Part shown: positions 1 through 9,962 of the stretch, in pieces | Position numbering within the stretch: position 1 is the stretch's first letter | How the letters are laid out: every line of letters begins with the position of its first letter | Assembly: GCA_015075365.1 (NCBI GenBank) | Contig: JABTUN010000001.1 | Span: forward strand, 372,001 to 436,000 | DNA from: Verrucomicrobiaceae bacterium | GTDB taxonomy: Bacteria; Verrucomicrobiota; Verrucomicrobiia; Verrucomicrobiales; Verrucomicrobiaceae | DNA length: 64,000 bases | Direction of reading: 5' to 3' | Translations under genes and position numbers: made by a program | The notes under the pieces: generated by a model | The model's database searches: none | What the model saw: only the letters and a program-made list of their open reading frames with translations | What the model was told of the DNA's origin: nothing

Positions 1-122
1 CGGCGGCGGGCGCGGGCGTCGATTTGATCGCCGTGGAGGCCGGCAAAACGCTGCTGCTGGGCAAGGACGAGGTGGTGAGGCTGTGCGCCGAGCTGAAGGT
101 GAGCGTGATCGCGGTGGCGTGA
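1..122 (+). CDS. C-terminal fragment, probable LpxI-type UDP-2,3-diacylglucosamine pyrophosphatase
   Basis: Only the last 39 codons are in the window, read from base 3 to a TGA at 120-122. The residues include VDLIAVEAGKTLLL followed by a short helix and a final beta strand (KVSVIAVA). This resembles the C-terminal end of LpxI (DUF1009), where an 'AVEAG.TL..D' stretch precedes a hydrophobic last strand. LpxI hydrolyses UDP-2,3-diacylglucosamine to lipid X in lipid A synthesis. The assignment rests on this short tail alone, so it is tentative. The gene converges on the propeller gene that ends 7 bases downstream on the other strand. Confidence 0.45.
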   Translation, partial: AAGAGVDLIAVEAGKTLLLGKDEVVRLCAELKVSVIAVA

Positions 123-128
123 GGCCTT

Positions 129-1409
129 CTACTTCGCCCCGATGCAATACAGCGCCTTGTCGCTGCGGAGGAAGAGTTGATCGCCGCTGACGGCAGGCGT
201 GCCGTGGAATTGCGAGGAGTCGAGCGAGAGCACATTGGTGCGGATCAACTCGTATTGCGGCCTGGCGGCGAGGATGAAGGTGCCGTTGCGGCGGGAGACG
301 CAGACGAGCTTGTCGCCGATGAGGACGGGGGAGGCGTAGAAGGGCTTGCCGCCGCCGCGCGCGCCCATGAGCACGCGCTCGCGATAGACGTCCTTGCCGG
401 TTTGGGCATCGATGCAGGTGGCGAAGCCCTGGTCGTTGATGACGTAGAGATGGCCGTCTTTGAGAACGGGCGTGGGGACGTAGCTGCTGGTGTTGCTGTC
501 CCACAGGATGGCGCTTGAGGTGGTGTCGCCCTTGCCGCCGAGCTTGACGGCGATGCTGCGCGTAGAGGGGAAGCCGCCGAAGATGTAGGCTTTGTCGCCA
601 TCGGGCACGAGGCTGGGGGAGACATTCCCGCTGAGCCCATGCTGCGCATACCAGCGGAGCTTGCCGTTCTCCGGATTCAGGCCCCAAATCTCCTGCGGCA
701 CGGCGATGACGAGATCGGTCAGGCCGTCGTGTGTGTACACATTCGGCGTGCCATAGGCCATGCCGAACTGGCCCTCGGCCTTCCACGCCACCTTGCCGGT
801 CTTTTTGTCGAGGCCGACGATGGCCTGCGATTCATCGCTGGCATTCACGATGAGCAGATCGCCGACGAGCACGGGACTGGCGGCGGAACCCCAGCGCATG
901 CGGCCGGAGCCCGTGCCGCAGGAGGTCTGCCAGAGCTGCCTGCCGGTCATATCGAAAGCCAGCGCGCCGCTTTTGCCAAAGAACACATACACGCGCTCGC
1001 CATCGGTCACGGGCGTGTGCGTGGCGTAGCCATGCTCGGTGATGTAGCCGCGCCAGGGGTCTTCCTCGGCGGCGGAGAGCACCTTGGCATCCCAGAGCAC
1101 CTTGCCATCAGCCTTGCTCAGGCAGAGCAGATGCCGTGTGAGCTTCGCCACGTCATTCGCTCCCTCTGTATCGCCGTAGCCGGTCCAGCAGGTGACGAAG
1201 ACCTTGTCACCGAACACAATCGGGCTCGACGAGCCGGGGCCGGGCATCTCGGCCTTCCAAACGATGTTCTCGGAGTCGCTCCAGCTCAGCGGGACCTTGG
1301 ATTCGTTCACCATGGCCGCGCCCGTGGGTCCGAGAAAGCGCGGCCAGTCCGTCGGCGCGGCGGCGTGGAGCGTGGCGGAGGCAAAAGCGAGGGCGAGAAG
1401 CGGTTTCAT
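129..1409 (-). CDS. exported PQQ-like beta-propeller repeat protein
   Basis: 426 aa with an N-terminal signal peptide (MKPLLALAFASATLHAAA) followed by DWPRFLGPTG, the usual opening of secreted PQQ-like propellers in Verrucomicrobiota and Planctomycetes. Several blades carry the Trp-containing 'G.v.W' motif, for example DGKVLWDAKV, TGKVAWKAEG and NGKLRWYAQH. No cysteine pair or obvious catalytic set marks it as a PQQ alcohol dehydrogenase, so a binding or scaffold role (BamB-like fold) is more likely than dehydrogenase activity. The ATG at 1409 places the signal peptide at the very N-terminus. Its ligand is unknown and it has no operon partner. Confidence 0.85.
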   Translation of the reverse strand: MKPLLALAFASATLHAAAPTDWPRFLGPTGAAMVNESKVPLSWSDSENIVWKAEMPGPGSSSPIVFGDKVFVTCWTGYGDTEGANDVAKLTRHLLCLSKADGKVLWDAKVLSAAEEDPWRGYITEHGYATHTPVTDGERVYVFFGKSGALAFDMTGRQLWQTSCGTGSGRMRWGSAASPVLVGDLLIVNASDESQAIVGLDKKTGKVAWKAEGQFGMAYGTPNVYTHDGLTDLVIAVPQEIWGLNPENGKLRWYAQHGLSGNVSPSLVPDGDKAYIFGGFPSTRSIAVKLGGKGDTTSSAILWDSNTSSYVPTPVLKDGHLYVINDQGFATCIDAQTGKDVYRERVLMGARGGGKPFYASPVLIGDKLVCVSRRNGTFILAARPQYELIRTNVLSLDSSQFHGTPAVSGDQLFLRSDKALYCIGAK

Positions 1410-1455
1410 GGCCGCCGGAAAACCCCGTGGGCAGGGAAAAGTTACGCCGCGAATC

Positions 1456-2949
1456 TCAAGCGGTCACCGGAGCGGCCTGGAAGCGCTCCATGCTGAAGCG
1501 TTTCAACAACGAGCCGCCGGCGACGAAGGTGAACCCTCCGAAGAACAGCAGCAGGAAGGGAATGGAGCCCCACTGGCCGCGCTGGCCGGCGAGGACGATC
1601 ATCCAGCCGAAGTAGCCGGCGAGCAGCACCTCAAGCCACAGGGCGATGGACTTGCCGGCCTTGTAGCGCGTTTTCTTCGTCGCGGCCTGGGCCTTGTTTT
1701 CGATGCCATACTTCGGCGTGCGGACAAACTCGCTTTCCTGGTTGAGCAGGGCTTCGAGGACGGCCTTGCCGTTGTTGATGCTCATGCCGATGCCGAGGGC
1801 GAGGAGCATGGGCACATACGGCAGGGCCTTCAGCCAGCCCCAGCGGCTCTGCGAGCCCTGGGCGGTCATGTAGAAGACGACAACGCTGAAGGAGGCGAAG
1901 AAGAATACCGGCACATCGACGAAGACCGCCTTGTGCCAGGAGCTGCCCATCACGAAGTTCGCGGGATACATGAGCACCAGCGTGCAGAGCGTGAGGAGGT
2001 AGGCGAAGTTCGAGGTGAGATGCGCGGTGGCCTCCAGCTTGATCGGGAGCGGGGCTTTGCTGCGCCAGACATCGCCGAGGATCTTTTTGCAGACCTGGAT
2101 GGAGCCCTTCGTCCAGCGGTGCTGCTGGCTCTTGAAGCCGTCCATGTCCGGCGGCAGCTCGGCAGGCACGACGACGTCCTTCAGGTAAATGAACTTCCAG
2201 CCGCGAAGCTGGGCGCGGTAGCTGAGGTCGAGGTCCTCGGTGAGCGTGTCATGCTGCCAGCCGCCGCTTTGCTCGATGGCGGAGCGGCGCCAGATGCCGG
2301 CGGTGCCATTGAAGTTCAAAAACTCGCCGTGACGGCTGCGGGCGGTCTGCTCGAGCACGAGGTGACCGTCAAGGAAGAGGGCCTGGAGGCGGGTGAGCAG
2401 GGAGAAATGCTTGTTGGCATGGCCCCAGCGTGCCTGCACCATGCCCACGGTCTCGTCCGTGAAGTGGTGAATCAGCTTTTGGAGGTAATCGGGCGCTGGC
2501 TGGAAGTCAGCGTCGAAGATGCAGATGAACTCCCCCTTCGCGGACGGCATGGCCTCGTCGAGCGCGCCCGCCTTGAAGCCCTTGCGGTTCGTGCGGTGGA
2601 GGTAGGCGATGTCCAGGCCCCGGGCCGCGTATTCAGCGCTGAGCTTTTCCGCATAGGCGGCGGTCTCATCCGTGGAGTCGTCCAGCACCTGGATCTGCAG
2701 CTTGTCCTTCGGGTAATCGAGGGCGGACACGCAGCGCAGGAGGTTTTCCACCACGTCGTATTCATTGAAGATCGGAAGTTGCACGGTCACCACGGGCAGT
2801 TCATCGAACTGGCGTTTCGGCGTGGGCACGTCGTCACGATGCTTCCAAAAGTGATATAGCACCTTGATCCTGTGAGCGCCAAAGCCGGACAGGGCGGTGA
2901 ATAGGAGAATGTAGCTGGCAAACCAGAAGAAGTGATCCCAAGGAAGCAT
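1456..2949 (-). CDS. membrane-bound family 2 glycosyltransferase (cellulose synthase-like)
   Basis: 497 aa if started at the ATG at 2949 (MLPWDHFFWF). Longer upstream reading would run into the divergent methyltransferase and is not protein-like. An N-terminal membrane helix (about 7-24) leads into a processive GT2 domain. It has DDSTDE at 90-95, DAD at 146-148, TED at 237-239 and QQHRW at 275-279, the D,D,D,QxxRW signature of cellulose/glucomannan synthase-type enzymes. At least four further hydrophobic segments follow, consistent with a polymer-extruding inner-membrane synthase. No PilZ domain or bcs genes are nearby. The product (beta-glucan, mannan or other) cannot be read from the sequence. 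Confidence 0.88.
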   Translation of the reverse strand: MLPWDHFFWFASYILLFTALSGFGAHRIKVLYHFWKHRDDVPTPKRQFDELPVVTVQLPIFNEYDVVENLLRCVSALDYPKDKLQIQVLDDSTDETAAYAEKLSAEYAARGLDIAYLHRTNRKGFKAGALDEAMPSAKGEFICIFDADFQPAPDYLQKLIHHFTDETVGMVQARWGHANKHFSLLTRLQALFLDGHLVLEQTARSRHGEFLNFNGTAGIWRRSAIEQSGGWQHDTLTEDLDLSYRAQLRGWKFIYLKDVVVPAELPPDMDGFKSQQHRWTKGSIQVCKKILGDVWRSKAPLPIKLEATAHLTSNFAYLLTLCTLVLMYPANFVMGSSWHKAVFVDVPVFFFASFSVVVFYMTAQGSQSRWGWLKALPYVPMLLALGIGMSINNGKAVLEALLNQESEFVRTPKYGIENKAQAATKKTRYKAGKSIALWLEVLLAGYFGWMIVLAGQRGQWGSIPFLLLFFGGFTFVAGGSLLKRFSMERFQAAPVTA

Positions 2950-3108
2950 ACGGGAGGCCGTTCGACGAAAAGAGGGAAACGGGGCGCATTCATCGCCGCC
3001 AGCGCGCTGCATGCAAGAGCAAATCCGGTGCCAGAGCCCGGTGATTTTCTGACGATTCGCTGACAAACCACACCCGGCTCTTGGCAGCCGTCTCCGCCTG
3101 CCTACACA

Positions 3109-3903
3109 ATGGCCATGCCCACCGAGCACCGCGACTGGTACGACACCCCCCTCTATTACGACATCGTCTTTGACGACGGCACGCGACAGGAGGCGGACTT
3201 TTTAGAGGGTGCCTCTGCCCGGTTCGGTGGAAAGGGCAAACGCCTGCTGGAACCCGCCTGCGGCAGCGGCCGTCTGGCGCTGGAAATGGCGCGCCGCGGC
3301 TGGGAGGTAAGCGGTTTTGACGGCAATCCGCACATGATCGCCTTTGCGAAGGAGAGAGTGGCCGCGGCGGGGCTCAAGGCCTGGTTGTGGGAGGACTGGA
3401 TGCAATCCTTTGAACTGCCGAAGGGCATGAAGGGCGGCTTTGACATGGCACACTGCCTGGTAAGCACCTTCAAATACCTCCACACCGAAAAAGATGCCGC
3501 GGAGTGCCTGCGCCGCATCGCCGCCAGCCTGCGGAAAGGCGGCATCTTCCTCCTAGGGCTGCATTTGACCGACTACGACCGCGCCGGGCCGGAGCACGAA
3601 CGCTGGGTCGCACAGCGAGGCTCCATTGAAGTCATCTGCAACACCCACACCTGGCCCGCGGACCGGAAGACACGGCTCGAAAAGTTGCGCACCCGCCTCC
3701 AAATCACCGACTCCGGCCGAAAGCACACGCAGGAGACACGTTGGCAGTTCCGCACTTACAACGCCTCGCAACTCAAGGCGCTGCTGCGCAAGGCGCCTGA
3801 CCTTGAGTTCGTCGAGTGCTACGACTTCACCTACGATCTAAGCGATCCGCGCAAGCTCGATGACAGCTACGCCGATGTGCTGCTCGTGCTGAGAAAGCGC
3901 TGA
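3109..3903 (+). CDS. class I SAM-dependent methyltransferase
   Basis: 264 aa. The Rossmann-type SAM-binding motif I is visible at about 47-57 (LEPACGSGRLA), followed by an acidic strand end (SGFDGNPHMI, near 69-78). A motif IV/post-motif region lies around FDMAHCLVSTFKYL and a helix-strand GGIFLLGLHL follows. The C-terminal half has a beta-rich insertion typical of small-molecule methyltransferases of this group. The substrate is unknown. It is divergent from the glycosyltransferase, with about 160 bases between the two starts, and converges on the DivIC gene. Confidence 0.85.
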   Translation: MAMPTEHRDWYDTPLYYDIVFDDGTRQEADFLEGASARFGGKGKRLLEPACGSGRLALEMARRGWEVSGFDGNPHMIAFAKERVAAAGLKAWLWEDWMQSFELPKGMKGGFDMAHCLVSTFKYLHTEKDAAECLRRIAASLRKGGIFLLGLHLTDYDRAGPEHERWVAQRGSIEVICNTHTWPADRKTRLEKLRTRLQITDSGRKHTQETRWQFRTYNASQLKALLRKAPDLEFVECYDFTYDLSDPRKLDDSYADVLLVLRKR

Positions 3904-3930
3904 CAGGATGCCTGTGACGTATGAGGCTCG

Positions 3931-4254
3931 TCAGAACCTCAGCACATATTCGCCAGCCTTCTGGCGGTTGAGGCGGTCGCGGGCCTGAAGCTCGAGGTAG
4001 GCGTCGTCTTTTTCGAGCCAGTCTTTGCGGCGCAGCCACTTGTCCCGCTCCTGCTTAAGGCTGTCGCGCTGGTGTTTGAGCTGTTCCAGCTTTTCCCGCA
4101 TGGCGTTCTGCTCGTCCAGCGGGTTGTGAAAGAGCACGAGGATGGCGGGTGCCATCAGGAGAAGCAGGATGAACTTCGCCACCCGCAGGAGGACACGCGC
4201 CCAGTGCTCCAGGTTGCCCTGGGGCAGGTCGGCGCGTGTCACTCGGAGTTTCAT
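3931..4254 (-). CDS. DivIC/FtsB-family septum formation initiator protein
   Basis: 107 aa with the standard FtsB/DivIC layout: a short cytoplasmic N-terminus, one transmembrane helix (about 25-45, VAKFILLLLMAPAILVLF), a charged coiled coil (about 50-85, many E, K, Q and L residues) and a short conserved C-terminal part. The family links FtsL and FtsQ in the divisome. It starts 8 bases after the enolase stop, and eno-ftsB/divIC adjacency is common in bacteria, which supports both calls and implies co-transcription. Its presence fits Verrucomicrobiota rather than Planctomycetes. Confidence 0.85.
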   Translation of the reverse strand: MKLRVTRADLPQGNLEHWARVLLRVAKFILLLLMAPAILVLFHNPLDEQNAMREKLEQLKHQRDSLKQERDKWLRRKDWLEKDDAYLELQARDRLNRQKAGEYVLRF

Positions 4255-4262
4255 GGGCGGTG

Positions 4263-5579
<1,317 letters not shown>

Positions 5580-5730
5580 CTAATTAATGGAGTGATTTCA
5601 AGAAGCGATTCGTGAATTTCCTCCAGGGGAGCGGGGGCTATACACGGATGCGGAGGCCGATCAAGGTTCCAAGTGAGCGGTTCCTGCGACGAAGCATCCG
5701 GCGCCGGAAGCGCGCCTGCCGGGTCTGGGT

Positions 5731-7944
5731 TCACCACTTTTTCTTGAAACCGCCTCCACCGCCACCAAAGCGGCGCGGTCCGCCGAACCCACCCTTTTTG
5801 AAGCCGCCGCCGTAGCCACCTCCGCCCGCGTCCTCGCGTCGGGGGCCGCCATCTTGGGCGCCGCCGCCATAACCGGGACTGGGGCCTTCACCTTCGCGTT
5901 CAAGCCAGGGTTTTGGTTTGCCAAAACCGCCCTTCTTGAAGCCACCACCGCCAAAACCGCCAGGCTTGGGACCGAACCCGCCTTTTTTGAAGCCACCACC
6001 ACCAAAACCACCACCTCCAAAGCCGCCTTTTTTGAAGCCGCCTCCGCCGCCAAAGTATTTCTTGCCAATCCCCTGCCCCGCGTCGCCTGGGCGATCCGCG
6101 TAGTCCATGCGGACCTCGCGACCGCGGATGACGGGCGCTTGCTGACGGATGGTCTCCAAAACCGGCTCAACGGCGTCCTCCGGCACTTCGACGAAACTAC
6201 ATTTCTCCACCACATCAATCGTGCCGATGCTGCCGGGCGTGAGCTCCTGCACGGTGTTGTAAAGCATGCCGGCGATGTCCGCCGGGCGTATCATGTCCAT
6301 GCCTCCGATATTGATGAAGAGACGCACCATGCCGGAACGCGGGCCGCGCTGGGCAAAGCTGCGCTGCTTCTTCGGGAGGGAAGGTTCGTCTTCTGCGGTG
6401 CCATCGAATTCATGGTCGGACCGGGCTGGAGCAGGCCTCGGGGCCGCCTGGACATTGGTGGGACCTGCTTCGTCATGTTCCTGTCCGGTAGGCGGGGCAG
6501 CGGGGGTGTTCGATGCGTCGGACAGGGCCGTGGAGACGGCCGCAGAAGGCGCGGAAGCCTCCACGGCAGGTTGCGGACGCGGCTTGAACTCGCGTTGCGG
6601 CATTTCCTTTTTCTTGCCGGCACGATCTTCGACGATCTGCTCGGCTTCGCGACCCTGATCCTTCATGAGCAGGTCCATGAGAGCACTGGCGATCTCCGTG
6701 GCGGTGTGACCAAGGTCGAGCAGGCGCTGAATGCTGTGCTCGTGGGAAGTAAATTCACCGCTTTCAAGCACCGCTTTGACCTTCTCAAAGGCCTGATCGA
6801 CGCGCGTGGCCTCGACTTCCTCCTGCGAAGGCACCTTGGCGCGCTCGACGCGGATGTTGATGAAGCGCTGGATGCGCTGCATGAGGTAAATCTCGCGCCC
6901 GGCGACCAAGCTGACCGCCTTGCCCTTGCGCCCGGCACGACCGGTGCGGCCGATACGGTGGACGTAGTCTTCCGCGTCGTAAGGCAGTTCCAGATTGACG
7001 ATGAGATCGATGTCGTTCACGTCGAGGCCGCGGGCGGCGACGTCGGTGGCGACGAGGACTTCGACGTTGCCGCTGCGGAAGTTGCGCATCACGCGCTCGC
7101 GCATGGTTTGGTTGATGTCGCCATGCAGGCGGTCGGCGGCGTAACCACGCGCCACAAGGGCGTCGGTGGCGTCATCGACGGCGCGTTTGGTGTTCGCGAA
7201 CACGATGGTGAGGCGAGGCGTCTCGATGTCGAGCACGCGGCAGAGCACTTCGAGCTTCGAGCGGCCATGCACTTCGTAATAGCGCTGCTCGATGGTCGGC
7301 ACGGTGAGCGCCTTCTGCTCGATCGTGATCGTGGCGGCGTTGCGCGTGTAGTTTTCGACGAGGCGGCGGATGCGCGGCTCGAAGGTGGCGCTGAAGAAAA
7401 TAGTCTGGCGGTCTTCCGGCACGGCGGCCATGAGACGGTCGATGTCCTCGGCGAAGCCCATGTCGAGCATTTCGTCAGCTTCATCGAACACGAGCGATTT
7501 GAGACCGTCGAGCTTGATCAAGCCGCGCTCCATGAAGTCGAGGATGCGTCCCGGCGTGCCGACAACGATCTGCGAGCCGCTTTGCAAGGCGCGAATCTGG
7601 CGGTCATACGAAGCGCCGCCATAGACCGGCGTGGCGCGCACGCCTTCTTTGAAGCTGGCGAGCTTGTGGATCTCCGCGCAGACCTGCATGGCGAGTTCGC
7701 GGGTGGGGCAGAGAATCAGCGCCTGCACATGGCGCTTCGAGCCGTCCACGCCCTGCACGACCGGGATGCCAAAAGCCATCGTCTTGCCGCTGCCGGTGTG
7801 GCTTTGCCCCACGACATCACGTCCACTGATGGCGACAGGGATGGCCTGGGCCTGGATGGGGGAGGGTTGCTCGAATCCGAGGGATTTGACGGCTTCAAGA
7901 AGCTCCGGGGCGATTCCCAATTCCGGGAAGGTGTGTTGACTCAT
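5731..7944 (-). CDS. DEAD-box ATP-dependent RNA helicase with DbpA-type RNA-binding domain and Gly-rich tail
   Basis: 737 aa from the ATG at 7944, chosen because a strong Shine-Dalgarno (AAGGGGGAT in the mRNA, complement of 7952-7960) sits about 8 bases upstream. Motifs in order: Q-motif region (FEQPSPIQAQ), walker A SHTGSGKT (48-55), PTREL, DEAD (154-157), SAT (185-187) and HRIGRTGRAGR in the second RecA domain. After a linker rich in P, A and S comes a DbpA/CsdA-like RNA-binding domain (roughly 535-620, VRLFINIGGMD...). The last ~110 residues are glycine-rich repeats of the GGGGFKKGGFG type ending in KKW. The protein probably remodels RNA or ribosome assembly intermediates, as DeaD/CsdA does. 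The tail resembles an RGG-like low-complexity RNA-binding segment. Confidence 0.93.
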   Translation of the reverse strand: MSQHTFPELGIAPELLEAVKSLGFEQPSPIQAQAIPVAISGRDVVGQSHTGSGKTMAFGIPVVQGVDGSKRHVQALILCPTRELAMQVCAEIHKLASFKEGVRATPVYGGASYDRQIRALQSGSQIVVGTPGRILDFMERGLIKLDGLKSLVFDEADEMLDMGFAEDIDRLMAAVPEDRQTIFFSATFEPRIRRLVENYTRNAATITIEQKALTVPTIEQRYYEVHGRSKLEVLCRVLDIETPRLTIVFANTKRAVDDATDALVARGYAADRLHGDINQTMRERVMRNFRSGNVEVLVATDVAARGLDVNDIDLIVNLELPYDAEDYVHRIGRTGRAGRKGKAVSLVAGREIYLMQRIQRFINIRVERAKVPSQEEVEATRVDQAFEKVKAVLESGEFTSHEHSIQRLLDLGHTATEIASALMDLLMKDQGREAEQIVEDRAGKKKEMPQREFKPRPQPAVEASAPSAAVSTALSDASNTPAAPPTGQEHDEAGPTNVQAAPRPAPARSDHEFDGTAEDEPSLPKKQRSFAQRGPRSGMVRLFINIGGMDMIRPADIAGMLYNTVQELTPGSIGTIDVVEKCSFVEVPEDAVEPVLETIRQQAPVIRGREVRMDYADRPGDAGQGIGKKYFGGGGGFKKGGFGGGGFGGGGFKKGGFGPKPGGFGGGGFKKGGFGKPKPWLEREGEGPSPGYGGGAQDGGPRREDAGGGGYGGGFKKGGFGGPRRFGGGGGGFKKKW

Positions 7945-8135
7945 AATGCGATCCCCCTTGGGTTTTTGAGGGCGGTCATACTCCCACCGATGGGGAAGAT
8001 AGCAAGGTGTTTGATTGCCCGGCCTCCCCCGCCCAAAAAAGCCGTTCGCGGGCATGGACGAGTTGCAAAAGGCTTTCTAACATGACGTTTCTGTCACCCA
8101 CCAACCCAGTGGTGCCTCCGCGCCCGCAACCAGCC

Positions 8136-9923
8136 ATGTCAACCGCCACAGCCTCCGCTCCCGCCGCCTCCGCCACACAAACCCTTCGGAATGCCGTCAT
8201 CCGGCTCGCCGGCAACTCGCAGGACGGCATCCAGTCCATTGGCGGCTTCCTGGCGCGTCTGGCGGGCCGCACCCAGCACGATGTGATGACCTACATGACG
8301 ATCCCGTCCACGATCTCGGGCGGCCCGTCGATCTTCCAGCTCCATCTCGGCTCCGGTCACGTGCTGCATCCGGGGGATGAGAGCGATGTGCTGGTGGCCT
8401 TTTACCAGCACAGCTACGACGCGCATCTCAGCGCCCTGCGCGATGGCGGCATCTGCTTCTACGACAGCGGCGAGGTGTCGGAGCTGAAACACGAGCGCAA
8501 CATTCATCACATCGGCATTCCCTTCACTCAGGCCACCATCGAGGCCATCGGCGGCTCTGCGAAGGACCGCGGCAAGAACATGTTCGTGCTCGGCCTGCTT
8601 TGCGCGGTGTACCAGCTCGACAAGGAAAAGCTCGCCGGCATCGTCGCGCGCCAGTTCGGCAAAAAGGATGAGAGCGTGCTGCGCAACGCCATGCTCGCCT
8701 TCGACGCCGGCTACGCCTACCCCATCGGCGACATGGGCACCTTCAATTTTGAAGAGGGCGAGCACACCGACCAGCACCGCATCAGCACGGACGGGAACAC
8801 CATCATGTCGATGGGCCTCATCGCCGCCGGCGTGCGCTATGGTGCCGCCTATCCGATCACGCCGTGGTCGCCGATCATGGAGACGCTGCGCAGCGAGCTG
8901 CCGAAATACGGCGGCATCTATGTGCAGGCGGAAGACGAGCTTGCCGCGGTCTCGATGGCCATCGGCGCAGCCTACGCGGGCCATCTTGCCATCACCGGCA
9001 GTTCCGGCCCTGGTTTGAGCCTGAAAGCCGAGGCGCTCAGCTACGCCAGCATGGCGGAGATCCCGCTCATCGTCGTCAATGTACAGCGCGGCGGTCCCTC
9101 CACCGGCCTGCCGACGAGCGTGGAGCAGTCCGATCTCATGCAGGCCATCTATGGCAGTCACGGCGACGCCCCGCGCATCGTTCTGGCACCGCAGGATGTC
9201 GAGGACTGCTTCTACATCGCGCTGGAGGCTGGCAAGCTCGCCCGCGAGTACTCCTGCCCGGTCATCATCCTCAGCGATCAGGCGCTCAGCAGCCGCATCG
9301 AGGCCTTCACCGAGCCGGATCTCGACAAATATTGGGTCGAGCCCGTGTTGGACCTCTCCGATCGCGGCGCCGACTTCAAGCCGTATCCGCTCGACAAGAT
9401 CACCCGCCACGCGCCTCCGGGCACAAAACTGGCCGGGAAATACCCGCACGTTTCCGGCCTGGAGCACGATGAGCACGGTCACCCCTCCGGCAGTCCGAAG
9501 ATGCACACCGCGATGACCGCCAAACGCCGCAACAAACTCATTGAGCTGAGCAAAAAGCTCCCGCTTCCCGAAATCTACGGCGATCAAGAGGGCGACGTCC
9601 TTCTCATCGGCTGGGGCAGCACCTACGGCCCGATCAAGGAGGCCGTGAACCGCCTCCGCACCGAGGGCCACAAGGTCGGTGCCGCGCACATCCGCCACAT
9701 CCACCCGATGCCCGCCGGCCTCGACCGTCTGTGGGCGAAGTTCAAGAAAGTGGTCGTCGTCGAGATGAATGACTACGGCGTCTATGGCCACGGCCAGCTC
9801 GCCATGATGATCCGCGCCGCCTACGCTGAGCCCAAAATCCAGTCCCTCTGCAAAACCGACGGCCTCGCCTACCGCATCCGTGAAATCGTCACTGGCGTCG
9901 AGAAAGTCATGGCCGCCAACTGA
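8136..9923 (+). CDS. korA: 2-oxoacid:ferredoxin oxidoreductase, alpha (gamma-alpha fused) subunit, KorA-like
   Basis: 595 aa from the ATG at 8136 (MSTATASAP), chosen because the partner beta subunit starts in the same style (MSTATLEAP). An in-frame ATG at 8082, preceded by AAAGG, is the alternative. The N-terminal third is the gamma domain (NSQDGIQSIGGFLARLAG...). The following pyrimidine-binding domain has YPITPWSPIMETL, the family's YPITP signature. The C-terminal part (DVLLIGWGSTYGPIKEAV) is the transketolase C-like domain. With the beta subunit it should oxidise a 2-oxoacid, most likely 2-oxoglutarate, with CoA and ferredoxin. It diverges from the helicase gene. Confidence 0.9.
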   Translation: MSTATASAPAASATQTLRNAVIRLAGNSQDGIQSIGGFLARLAGRTQHDVMTYMTIPSTISGGPSIFQLHLGSGHVLHPGDESDVLVAFYQHSYDAHLSALRDGGICFYDSGEVSELKHERNIHHIGIPFTQATIEAIGGSAKDRGKNMFVLGLLCAVYQLDKEKLAGIVARQFGKKDESVLRNAMLAFDAGYAYPIGDMGTFNFEEGEHTDQHRISTDGNTIMSMGLIAAGVRYGAAYPITPWSPIMETLRSELPKYGGIYVQAEDELAAVSMAIGAAYAGHLAITGSSGPGLSLKAEALSYASMAEIPLIVVNVQRGGPSTGLPTSVEQSDLMQAIYGSHGDAPRIVLAPQDVEDCFYIALEAGKLAREYSCPVIILSDQALSSRIEAFTEPDLDKYWVEPVLDLSDRGADFKPYPLDKITRHAPPGTKLAGKYPHVSGLEHDEHGHPSGSPKMHTAMTAKRRNKLIELSKKLPLPEIYGDQEGDVLLIGWGSTYGPIKEAVNRLRTEGHKVGAAHIRHIHPMPAGLDRLWAKFKKVVVVEMNDYGVYGHGQLAMMIRAAYAEPKIQSLCKTDGLAYRIREIVTGVEKVMAAN

Positions 9924-9962
9924 TCCCCCAGCGTCATCGAAACACTTTAACTTCCTCCGATC

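Noticed and set aside
5740..6060. Regular repeats suggesting a CRISPR array or satellite
   Set aside because: The repeats are in-frame coding sequence for the helicase Gly/Phe/Lys tail and have no unique spacers.
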